NCBI RefSeq assembly: GCF_007993065.1
Contig: NZ_VOPL01000001.1
Span: 868,001 to 932,000 of the forward strand
DNA from: Paracoccus aurantiacus
Lineage (GTDB): Bacteria; Pseudomonadota; Alphaproteobacteria; Rhodobacterales; Rhodobacteraceae
DNA length: 64,000 bases
Direction of reading: 5' to 3'
Below are positions 56,753 through 64,000 of the stretch, piece by piece. Position numbers and translations under genes: made by a program. How positions within the stretch are numbered: the stretch's first letter is position 1; every line of letters starts with the position of its first letter. The notes beneath the pieces were generated by a model. The model was not told the DNA's origin and did no database searches. It saw nothing but the letters and a program-made list of their open reading frames with translations.

Positions 56753-57553
56753 TCAGTCGCGCTGACTGCGTTCCGCCCCCATAAGTCTGGGCAGATTGCC
56801 GAAGCGGCCGATCAGCCCGAAAATCAACGCCGACATGACCACGAACAACACCGAGACGACGGCGAGAATGGGCGTGTAACCATAGCGCAGCGCGTTGAAT
56901 ATCTTCACAGGCAGCGTCTCGACCGTGAAGCCCGCGACCATATAGGCGATGATATATTCGTTCAGGCTGAGAACGAAGGCGAAGGCATAGCCCGAGACGA
57001 TATAGGGCAGAAGCAGCGGCAGGATCACGGTGCGCATCACCGCCCAACGGTTCGCGCCCATGACCCGCGCGGATTCGATCAGCGAGCGATCGATCCCCCT
57101 TAGACCGAGCGAGATCGTCACCAGCGGCAAGGTCACCAGAAAGATGCCATGCGAAATGATCGTCGCCCAGATCTGGCCATAGCCGCCCACGGTCATCCAG
57201 AAGATCATGAAGCCAAGCGCCGAGATGACCGGCGGCAGCGCGAAGGGCGCAAGCCCCATCCCGGTCAGCAGTTGCACGGCTACGCCGCGACGTTCCCAGA
57301 CATAAAGCGCCAGCGGCAGCGCGATCGCGACCGCAAGCGCGGCGGCACAAAGCGCGATGGTCAGCGAATGGCGCAGCGGCACCAGCCATTCGCTGTCGGT
57401 GAACAGCCGCGCATACCAGTGCAGTGACGGCTCGACCGGCGGAAACCGCAATGTCTGCGGCCCATTCAGCGAGACGGCGGCCACCACGACAAGCGGCAGG
57501 ACCAGCAGCGCCAGAACAATCAGGATATATGTCAGCTTCAGGGCCTTGCTCAT
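56753..57553 (-). CDS. ABC transporter permease, PotC-like
   Basis: A 266-residue inner-membrane permease with six helices. The cytoplasmic EAA loop reads SLIESARVMGANRWAVMRTVILP, where it contacts the ATPase. It resembles the second permease of spermidine/putrescine importers. Its ATG overlaps the stop of the PotB-like gene (ATGA). Last gene of the importer. Confidence 0.92.
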   Translation of the reverse strand: MSKALKLTYILIVLALLVLPLVVVAAVSLNGPQTLRFPPVEPSLHWYARLFTDSEWLVPLRHSLTIALCAAALAVAIALPLALYVWERRGVAVQLLTGMGLAPFALPPVISALGFMIFWMTVGGYGQIWATIISHGIFLVTLPLVTISLGLRGIDRSLIESARVMGANRWAVMRTVILPLLLPYIVSGYAFAFVLSLNEYIIAYMVAGFTVETLPVKIFNALRYGYTPILAVVSVLFVVMSALIFGLIGRFGNLPRLMGAERSQRD

Positions 57554-58407
57554 GCTGCCGCCCCCCTGTCGCGACCGGCGAGCGAGGCCAGCCCGACCAG
57601 TGCCAGCGCCACGAGCATCAGGAAGATCGACATGGCCGCGGCGAAGGGCAGGTTCGACTGATAGACCGCCTGATCGGTGATATGGACGGACAGGGTCCAA
57701 TCCTCGGACCGACCAAGAAGTTGCGGCAGCAGATACGAACCGAGCGTAAAGACGAACACGAGGATGAACGCGCCCACGATTGCGCCGCGCAGGCTGGGAA
57801 CGATAACCCCGAAGAACGCGCGCGGGCCGGATGCGCCCATCACCCGCGCCGCCTCGACGATTTCGGGGTCGAGGCGCGAAACCGGCGGATAAAGCACCAG
57901 CACGGCAAAGGGAAAACCGATATAGCAAAGCCCGGTAATCAGCGCGAAAAGCGACGGCGTATAGGCCTGCGGCTCGGCGATGAGGCCAAGCCAGTGAAAC
58001 AGGTTTCCGATGCCGGCCGTCTGCGACAGCAGCGTTGACAGCGCGAAGCCAATGATGACTTCAGACAGGGCGAGCACCGACAGAAGCACCACGAGCACCA
58101 ATGTCTGGGTGCGGTTGCTCATCTGCGCGAGAAAGACAGTGAAGGGGAAGGCGATCGCCACGCAGATTGCTGCGGCGCTGAGCGATACCGACAGCGACAC
58201 CGCCATGACCTTGGCGAAAAAGCCCGACATGAAGCGGGCATAGCTGTCCAGTTCGAACCCCCATTCGTAAAAGCCGCTTTGGTCGCGATGCGCGACCGAG
58301 ACAGCCAGCATGATCGCGAAGGGAACAAGAAAAAACAGCATCAGCATCGCCGCGGGCCAAAGGCCGAGCCAGCGGGGGGCGGAGGTTTCGGTGACTGTCG
58401 CGCTCAT
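57550..58407 (-). CDS. ABC transporter permease, PotB-like
   Basis: A 285-residue permease with six helices; the EAA loop is EIVEAARVMGASGPRAFFGVIVP. Family: first permease of polyamine-type importers. It starts 4 bases inside the end of the ATPase gene and overlaps the next permease, so all importer genes are translationally coupled. Confidence 0.92.
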   Translation of the reverse strand: MSATVTETSAPRWLGLWPAAMLMLFFLVPFAIMLAVSVAHRDQSGFYEWGFELDSYARFMSGFFAKVMAVSLSVSLSAAAICVAIAFPFTVFLAQMSNRTQTLVLVVLLSVLALSEVIIGFALSTLLSQTAGIGNLFHWLGLIAEPQAYTPSLFALITGLCYIGFPFAVLVLYPPVSRLDPEIVEAARVMGASGPRAFFGVIVPSLRGAIVGAFILVFVFTLGSYLLPQLLGRSEDWTLSVHITDQAVYQSNLPFAAAMSIFLMLVALALVGLASLAGRDRGAAA

Positions 58408-59441
58408 GTCACCACCACGCGCTCTCCGGCGCGGAAGTCCAGGCCGACGTGCTGGCCGGGCGTCAGCTGCACGTCGCTGCCTTGCGGCAGGTTCGCCACC
58501 AGTTCCTGCCCGTCCGCATTCAGCATCACCTGCCGGCTGTCTCCGAGATCGCGCAGGAACGTCACCTCGGCAGGGATACCCTGCCCCTTTGGCAGGATAA
58601 GGACATGGTCGGGCCTGACGGAAAGCTGCGCGGGTCCGCTGCCAGCGGCGACGCGGTCCCCGTCGACAACCGGCATGGTATGGCCAAGCGCCGAGATGGT
58701 GCCGTCCGCGACCTCGCAGGGGATCAGATTCGTGGTGCCGATAAAGCCTGCCACGAAGGCATTGGCGGGGTTGTGATACACCTCCATCGGGGCACCGGCC
58801 TGCTGGATCACCCCATCCTTCATGACGATGACAAGATCGGCCATGGTCAGCGCCTCTTTCTGGTCATGCGTGACAACGATCGTTGTCACGCCAAGGCGCT
58901 GCTGGATCTGGCGAAGCTCGATCTGCATATGCTCGCGCAGGGCAGCATCAAGCGCTGACAGCGGTTCGTCCAGAAGGAAGACCTTGGGACTGATCGCAAG
59001 ACCGCGCGCAATGGCCACGCGCTGGCGCTGACCACCTGAAAGCTGGTGGATACGGCGCGCACCCATTCCCGGCAGGCGAACCAGATCCAGCAATTCCTCG
59101 GCGCGCGCGTCACGTTCGGCTTTCGCGACGCCGCGGATCGTCAGCGGATATGTCACGTTCTCGGCGACGTTCAGATGCGGAAACAGCGCGAGCGACTGAA
59201 ACACCATGCCCATCCCGCGCTTATGGGTGGCGAGTTCTGTCTGATCCTCGCCCCCGACATGAACGCGCCCGGCAGTCGGGCTTTCAAGGCCGGCAATAAC
59301 GCGCAGCAACGTCGTCTTGCCGCAGCCCGACGGCCCAAGAAGGCAGACGAACTTGCCGTTCGGAATGTCCAGCGACACATTGTCGAGCGCCCGGAAGCTG
59401 CCAAACTCCTTCGACACGCCGTCGATCCGCAATTCGGTCAT
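58404..59441 (-). CDS. ABC transporter ATPase, PotA-like
   Basis: A 345-residue ATPase with Walker A GPSGCGKTTLLRVIAGL, signature QLSGGQRQRVAIARGLA, Walker B VFLLDEPLSALDA, H-loop VTHDQKEALTMAD, and a C-terminal TOBE domain. The start at 59441 (MTELRIDGVSKEFG) follows GGAAAGGG. It energises the importer encoded by the two permease genes downstream and the binding protein upstream. Confidence 0.95.
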   Translation of the reverse strand: MTELRIDGVSKEFGSFRALDNVSLDIPNGKFVCLLGPSGCGKTTLLRVIAGLESPTAGRVHVGGEDQTELATHKRGMGMVFQSLALFPHLNVAENVTYPLTIRGVAKAERDARAEELLDLVRLPGMGARRIHQLSGGQRQRVAIARGLAISPKVFLLDEPLSALDAALREHMQIELRQIQQRLGVTTIVVTHDQKEALTMADLVIVMKDGVIQQAGAPMEVYHNPANAFVAGFIGTTNLIPCEVADGTISALGHTMPVVDGDRVAAGSGPAQLSVRPDHVLILPKGQGIPAEVTFLRDLGDSRQVMLNADGQELVANLPQGSDVQLTPGQHVGLDFRAGERVVVT

Positions 59442-59493
59442 CGCGACCCTTTCCAATTGGGGCGCCGCGACACCGGGTCGCGGCGCACAGATA

Positions 59494-60558
59494 TCAGCCG
59501 GTAATCTTCTCGGACCATTGCTGGTTGATCCAGTCGCCGCGATCCACATAGATCTCGTATTTGGGCAGGATCGGGGTCTTTTCCGACGACACAGCGGCGA
59601 ATTCTTCATCCGTCAGATCGGTCAGATCGCGGGCCACGGTAGGCGCGGTGCCGACCATGCGCGACAGCTTCGCCTGAATTTCGGGCTGAGCCATATAGTC
59701 GATAAACACCTGCGCCTGATCCAGCATCTGCGACGCCTTCGACACCACCCATGACCCGCTGTCGAGAACCGCGCCTTCATCCGGGAAGGTGGAACGAACC
59801 GGCTTGCCCTGCGATGCCGCAAGACCTGTCACGTCGTGGTAATACTGCCCCATCGGGATTTCCCCGGTTTCCAGCGCCTGCTGGAACTGCCCTTCGTCCC
59901 GCCACCAGAGGCGCACATTGGGCTTCACCTCTGCCAGCTTTTCCATCACCTGCAAAACGCCTTCTTCGGTCCCGAGAATTTCGGTTCCGTCAAAGAAAGT
60001 TGTCGCCGTGATTTCCAACAGGAAAGAGTTCGAGGCCAGCGACATAAGCCCGATCTTGTCGGCATTCGCGCTGTCCCAGAATGCCTGCCAGGAGGTCGGG
60101 GCCTCGGCGAAGCTTTCGGTATTCGTCACCAGCGTGATATACCAACTGACCGCGCCGGTGCCGTTCAGACTGCCATCTTCGTAACGGTGGATGAAGTGAT
60201 CGGGCAGGTTGGCGACATTCGGCATCTTGCTTTCGTCAAGCTTTGCCCACAGTTCAGAGCGTTCGCCCTTGATGCGCGCGACCTGCGCCATCATCGAGAC
60301 GTCGGCCGGGGCCTGACGCGCGCGCGCAGCCTGCTGAAGCTGCACGAGCCACGCCTCGCCCGTCGGCTCGCCAATGCTTTCGACGTTGATGCCCGAGGCG
60401 GCCGTGAAATCAGGATAGATATGCTTGTCGAAACTGTCCTGAAAATAGCCGCCATAGGTGCCGACTTTCAGCGCGGTGTCCTGCGCCCGCAGCACGGACG
60501 GCGCGGCAAGGATCATGGCGCCCGCTGCGCCGGTTTTCAGAAGATCGCGTCTGTTCAT
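59494..60558 (-). CDS. Periplasmic polyamine-type substrate-binding protein
   Basis: A 354-residue binding protein with an N-terminal signal beginning MNRRDLLKTGAAGAMILAAP; the RRDLLK run before a hydrophobic segment is Tat-like. KVGTYGGYFQDSFDKHIYP and GAVSWYITLVTNTESF are typical of the PotD/PotF-type branch, and TGEIPMGQYYHDVTG is a ligand-pocket loop region. It starts 18 bases after the speB-like stop, linking uptake to the ureohydrolase. The ligand (polyamine, guanidino compound or other) cannot be told from sequence alone. Confidence 0.9.
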   Translation of the reverse strand: MNRRDLLKTGAAGAMILAAPSVLRAQDTALKVGTYGGYFQDSFDKHIYPDFTAASGINVESIGEPTGEAWLVQLQQAARARQAPADVSMMAQVARIKGERSELWAKLDESKMPNVANLPDHFIHRYEDGSLNGTGAVSWYITLVTNTESFAEAPTSWQAFWDSANADKIGLMSLASNSFLLEITATTFFDGTEILGTEEGVLQVMEKLAEVKPNVRLWWRDEGQFQQALETGEIPMGQYYHDVTGLAASQGKPVRSTFPDEGAVLDSGSWVVSKASQMLDQAQVFIDYMAQPEIQAKLSRMVGTAPTVARDLTDLTDEEFAAVSSEKTPILPKYEIYVDRGDWINQQWSEKITG

Positions 60559-60576
60559 TGTGTTACTCCCTGTTAT

Positions 60577-61542
60577 TTATCTGATTGATCGGCGCTGCGG
60601 CACGCCCGGAAGCGCGCAGAGCATCTCGTAAAGGAAATTCGCCGCGATGACAGCGGTATTTCCTGCCGGATCATAGGGCGGCGAGACTTCGACCAGATCG
60701 CAGCCCACGATGTTCAGCCCGGCCGTGCCGCGAATGATTTCAAGGCCCTGCATCGTTGTCAGCCCACCCACCTCGACCGTGCCGGTGCCCGGCGCAAAGG
60801 CCGGGTCGAGGCTGTCGATATCGTAGGAAAGATAGACCGGGGCATCGCCGATCCTGTCACGGATATCGGCCATCAAAGGCGTCAGCGATTTGTGCCAGCA
60901 TTCCTCGGCCTGAATGCATGTCCAGCCCTGATCACGGCCCCAGTCGAAATCTTCGGCGCTGTAGCCCGTCCCGCGCAGACCGATCTGAAACACCTTGTCA
61001 TTCTGCAAAAGCCCTTCATCCCACGCGCGCCGAAAGGGACAGCCATGCGCGGCCTTTTCGCCGAACATCTCGTCATTCGTGTCGGAATGCGCGTCAACAT
61101 GGATCAGCGCAACGGGTCCGTGTTTTTCCGCCATGGCACGCAGGATCGGCCATGTCAGGGTGTGATCGCCGCCAAGGGTCAGCGGGATTGCGCCGTGGCT
61201 CAGCACCTCACGATAGTGATCCGCGATGATGTCGACAGACTTCTTCAGATCGAACAGGTTGATCGGCACATCGCCGATATCCGCGACCTGAAGGTGATCG
61301 AAGGGCGCCGCGCCCGTGGCCATGTTATAGGGCCGGATCATCCGGCTTTCGTCGCGGATCTGGCGTGGCCCCAGCCGCGTGCCGGGCCGGTTCGAGGTGC
61401 CGATATCCATCGGGATGCCAATGAAACAGGCATCCAGCCCCGCCGCGCTTTCGGCGGCAGGCAGGCGCATCATCGTGGCGGGCCCTCCCGTCCGGGGCAT
61501 GGTATTGCCGCCAAGCGGCTGATTGAAGCGATGCTCGCTCAT
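60577..61542 (-). CDS. speB: Agmatinase-family ureohydrolase
   Basis: A 321-residue Mn-dependent ureohydrolase that releases urea from a guanidino substrate. Metal ligands are present: H127 (LGGDHTLT), D150, H152 and D154 (VDAHSDT), D241 and D243 (YDIDSLDPAFAPGTGT). The specificity loop reads AHGCPFRRAWDEGLL rather than the HGTMFYHA form of classical agmatinase, so guanidinobutyrase or guanidinopropionase activity is at least as likely as agmatinase. It is directly upstream of the binding protein and importer; a 135-bp gap separates it from the nitrilase gene. Confidence 0.9.
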   Translation of the reverse strand: MSEHRFNQPLGGNTMPRTGGPATMMRLPAAESAAGLDACFIGIPMDIGTSNRPGTRLGPRQIRDESRMIRPYNMATGAAPFDHLQVADIGDVPINLFDLKKSVDIIADHYREVLSHGAIPLTLGGDHTLTWPILRAMAEKHGPVALIHVDAHSDTNDEMFGEKAAHGCPFRRAWDEGLLQNDKVFQIGLRGTGYSAEDFDWGRDQGWTCIQAEECWHKSLTPLMADIRDRIGDAPVYLSYDIDSLDPAFAPGTGTVEVGGLTTMQGLEIIRGTAGLNIVGCDLVEVSPPYDPAGNTAVIAANFLYEMLCALPGVPQRRSIR

Positions 61543-61677
61543 TCCGGTTTCCTCATCATGCGCCTGACATCGGATATATCATCCGGCAGGAAAACCCCTT
61601 GCGCGGATCAGCGTCAGCGGATTCCCCAAATGCATAATATCTGGGCGGGTTTTCGCCCCTGAATGCGGCACGCTGCA

Positions 61678-62445
61678 TCATGGCGCAACCTGCCTGAAAT
61701 CGCGCGACTGCGTGGAAAGATGCGCCGGCTCATAGTCGTCAGGCAAGTCAGCGATCAGCAGGCAGGGATGCTGTCCGGCACGCGCGAGCATCCGCCCGTC
61801 CGGCCCGGTGATCGACGATTCCCCGAAATATTCAAGATGCGCCTCGCGCCCGCAGTAATTCGCGTAAACGATGCTGAGCGCATGGTTCGCGGCCATCGTC
61901 GGCACGACATGGTGGCCGACATGTTCGAAGGGCCGCATATTGGCCGTCGGCGCGAGGATCAGGTCCACCCCCTGCCCTTGAAGCGCCGCGATATGTGGTG
62001 CGAATTCGACGTCATAGCAGATCAGAACAGCCGCCTTGCGCCCTGCAAGGGCAAAGGTCGTGTAACGGTCCCCCGCCACGAAGCGCGTGGCCTCTGTCTG
62101 GCCGAAAAGCTGGATCTTGCGGTGGTTGGCAAGGACCTGTCCATCTGCGCCGAGACAGATGGCAGAATTCGCGATCCCCTCTGCCAGCCGCTCCGGATAG
62201 CCGATGCAGATCGCGCAGGCGGCGCGCTGCGCCATGGGGGACAGATGTCCCGCGACCTCGTCCTGCGTCATGGCGAGTTCGCCAAGGTCGTCGCGTTCAT
62301 AGCCCGACAGAAACAGCTCGGGAAAGGTGATCGCCGCCGCCCCCATCTGTCCTGCCGCGCGGCTCGCACGGGCGATTTCGGACAGCGCCCGCCCCCTATC
62401 ACCGGCCACGCTTTCCCCCTGCCACAGCGCCAGTTTGATCGGCAT
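61678..62445 (-). CDS. Nitrilase-superfamily amidohydrolase
   Basis: A 255-residue carbon-nitrogen hydrolase with the complete triad: E43 (FPELFLSGY), K110 (HRKIQLFG) and C143 (LICYDVEFAP). This branch hydrolyses amides; candidates include omega-amidase, N-carbamoylputrescine amidase-like and R-amidase enzymes. Beside a ureohydrolase, an amide or carbamoyl intermediate of polyamine or guanidino breakdown is a reasonable substrate (inference). The start at 62445 is two bases after the MBL gene stop and follows AGGGGG. Confidence 0.92.
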   Translation of the reverse strand: MPIKLALWQGESVAGDRGRALSEIARASRAAGQMGAAAITFPELFLSGYERDDLGELAMTQDEVAGHLSPMAQRAACAICIGYPERLAEGIANSAICLGADGQVLANHRKIQLFGQTEATRFVAGDRYTTFALAGRKAAVLICYDVEFAPHIAALQGQGVDLILAPTANMRPFEHVGHHVVPTMAANHALSIVYANYCGREAHLEYFGESSITGPDGRMLARAGQHPCLLIADLPDDYEPAHLSTQSRDFRQVAP

Positions 62446-62447
62446 AC

Positions 62448-63176
62448 TCAGACCCCCTTTTCCCGCAGCCATCCAGCGATGAGCGCCTGCAACCGGTCCC
62501 CGGAAAATGACGGGAAATGCCCGCCATGTACCACCCTGACCGGAAGCGTCAGAAGCCGCTGCATGGAGCGGATATAGTCGCCCGCATCGGCGTGATAGGT
62601 ATCCTCGATCAGCGGTCCATCATAGACGATGTCACCCGAGATCAGCACAGCTGTCGCGGCCTCCCACAGCGCGATCCCGCCGGGGCTGTGGCCGGGCGTG
62701 TGGATGACTTCGAAATGACGGTCGCCCAGATCGACGATATCGCCGTCCTCCAGCAGGCGCGTCGCGGGCGCGCCCTTAACGGCGTAGGTGGTGGAGCTGT
62801 AGGGGACATCCGGCAGCGCATCGAAGATTTCGTCGGTGACATAGGGATCGGCCAGCGTGTTCGGGCGCGTTGGGGCAGCCAGAATGTCCGCCTCGGCGCT
62901 GTGGCACAGGCGGCACGGAAATTCGTGATGACTGCCGATATGGTCGAAATGGGTATGGCTGGCGACGGCGTCCAGCGGGCGTTCGCTGACCAGCGGCACC
63001 CATTCCCGAAGCGAGACGACGCCCATGCCGCTATCGACCATCAGATCACGGTCGCGGCCCCGGACATGCCAGATATTGCAGCGATAGAATTCCTGAATAT
63101 GCGGCTCATCAATCCAGGTGATGCCGTCGCCGGCCGGACGCTGACGATACCAGTCTGCGGGCGCAATCCGGTTCAT
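62448..63176 (-). CDS. MBL-fold metallo-hydrolase
   Basis: A 242-residue metallo-beta-lactamase-fold enzyme. Metal ligands: H74, H76, D78 and H79 (SHTHFDHIGSH), HTPGHSPGG, SGDIVYDG and VHGGHF. An insertion with CRLCHSAEADIL may shape the active site. The family hydrolyses thioesters, lactones, phosphodiesters and other substrates; the substrate here is unknown. Its ATG overlaps the stop of the upstream ATPase (ATGA), and it couples closely to the nitrilase. Confidence 0.88.
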   Translation of the reverse strand: MNRIAPADWYRQRPAGDGITWIDEPHIQEFYRCNIWHVRGRDRDLMVDSGMGVVSLREWVPLVSERPLDAVASHTHFDHIGSHHEFPCRLCHSAEADILAAPTRPNTLADPYVTDEIFDALPDVPYSSTTYAVKGAPATRLLEDGDIVDLGDRHFEVIHTPGHSPGGIALWEAATAVLISGDIVYDGPLIEDTYHADAGDYIRSMQRLLTLPVRVVHGGHFPSFSGDRLQALIAGWLREKGV

Positions 63177-64000
63177 TGCGCCGTCTCGGACAGGATGACC
63201 GGGTCAGTGGCGAAAAGCTGGACCTCTGCGCCGCGTTCAGGCACCGCGCCCTGCGGCAGGTTCGCCGTCAGGATCATGTCGGGCGCGGCCAGCGGCGCAA
63301 AATGGCAGCGATGATGCGCGCCGAAGAACGACGCCTCGATCATCCGCGCCGGGCCGAGGCGCAGATCGCCCCGAAGCCCGACATTCTCGGGCCGGAGGCA
63401 CAGCGTGCCCCTTTGCGGGGGCAGCGGAAGATGCCCCAGCGGCGTCGTCACCCCGTCCCCGTCGGGGGTCGCGGGAATGCGGTTCATCTCTCCCATGAAA
63501 CCTGCCGAGAACAGCGTCGCCGGGCGCAGATAGACATCTTCAGGACTTCCCGCCTGCTCGACCCGGCCCTGATTCATCACGACGATCCGGTCGGCTATGG
63601 CCATCGCCTCTTCCTGATCATGCGTGACGTGAACGAATGCCGTGCCCACGCGGCGCTGGATCGCCTTCAACTCGTCCTGCATCTGTCGGCGCAGTTTCAG
63701 ATCCAGCGCGCCAAGCGGTTCGTCCAGCAGCAGCACGTCCGGCTCCACCGCCAGCGCCCGCGCAAGCGCGACGCGCTGGCGCTGCCCACCCGACAGCTCG
63801 TGCGGGCGGCGACCCGCCTGCGCGGCAAGGCCGACCATCTCCAGCATGGCGTCTGCCTTGTCGTTGCGCACCGCCCGCCCGGCGCCGCGCATGCGCAGCC
63901 CGAAGCCGACATTGTCGCGCAGCGACATATGCGGGAACAGCGCATAGTCCTGAAACATCGTCGTCGTCGGCCGGTCCTTCGGGGGAACCTGCGTCATGTC
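63173..64000 (-). CDS. Second ABC transporter ATPase (5' end outside the window)
   Basis: The 3' part of an ATPase: about 275 residues including the Q-loop MFQDYALFPHM, signature ELSGGQRQRVALARALA, Walker B VLLLDEPLGALDL, H-loop VTHDQEEAMAIAD and a TOBE domain. The Walker A region lies beyond base 64000, so the ATG at 63997 is internal. It is a polyamine/sulfate-type import ATPase distinct from the one at 58404, showing that the cluster has, or once had, two import systems. It overlaps the MBL gene by four bases. Confidence 0.92.
   Translation of the reverse strand, partial: DMTQVPPKDRPTTTMFQDYALFPHMSLRDNVGFGLRMRGAGRAVRNDKADAMLEMVGLAAQAGRRPHELSGGQRQRVALARALAVEPDVLLLDEPLGALDLKLRRQMQDELKAIQRRVGTAFVHVTHDQEEAMAIADRIVVMNQGRVEQAGSPEDVYLRPATLFSAGFMGEMNRIPATPDGDGVTTPLGHLPLPPQRGTLCLRPENVGLRGDLRLGPARMIEASFFGAHHRCHFAPLAAPDMILTANLPQGAVPERGAEVQLFATDPVILSETAQ

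Overview
The window is a GC-rich stretch of an alphaproteobacterial chromosome, most likely Rhodobacteraceae/Paracoccaceae and quite possibly Paracoccus. The signs are a cbb3 oxidase locus (ccoNOQP plus ccoGHIS) with FNR-type boxes and a divergent universal stress gene, a MipZ division ATPase, an atpHAGDC operon separate from the F0 genes, and the order cmk-rpsA-ihfB-lapA-trpF. The genus is an inference. Genes are tightly packed with many ATGA-type overlaps. I saw no rRNA, tRNA, CRISPR array, insertion sequence or prophage, and every gene looks intact except the two cut by the window edges.

Layout. 1-4190: 3' part of mipZ, purD, an unrecognised membrane protein with a Gly/Cys-rich tail, and xseA. 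4172-12348 (minus): ccoNOQP (oxidase) and then ccoGHIS (copper delivery and assembly), each group preceded by an FNR-type box; uspA diverges from ccoN. 13473-25137: mostly housekeeping and metabolism (methyltransferase, class III aminotransferase, glyA, NAD kinase, comEC, gltX, gltA, a DUF1284 protein, bioY, an SDR-like protein, an H-type lectin). 25211-30123 (minus): F1-ATPase genes atpHAGDC. 30357-34551: methyltransferase, gloB, clpA. 34658-38188: MarR regulator (MobR-like) divergent from a MobA-type 3-hydroxybenzoate 4-monooxygenase, with duplicated operator-like sequences between them and a lone TRAP binding protein nearby. 38397-42287: ilvE, dodecin, a TSUP permease, sufE, a lipoprotein and an acetyltransferase. 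42298-48237 (minus): trpF, lapA, ihfB, rpsA, cmk, tsf, rpsB.

48595-53494 (plus) is a compact chemotaxis-type operon: STAS protein, CheY, CheA, CheW, CheR, second CheY, and a small last gene. It has no cheB, cheD or receptor gene. The last gene is unannotated by obvious similarity but carries a D-x-x-x-Q-V helix motif and a C-terminal acidic/hydrophobic tail that resemble CheZ.

53491-64000 (minus) holds an AidB-like acyl-CoA dehydrogenase, cyclopropane fatty acid synthase, and a long cluster read from right to left: an ABC ATPase (cut by the window end), an MBL-fold hydrolase, a nitrilase-family amidase, an agmatinase-family ureohydrolase, and a complete polyamine-type ABC importer. This looks like uptake and stepwise breakdown of a guanidino or polyamine compound whose identity the sequence does not give.

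The best candidates for something undescribed are the CheZ-like terminal gene of the receptor-less che operon and the ureohydrolase/amidase/MBL/double-ABC cluster.
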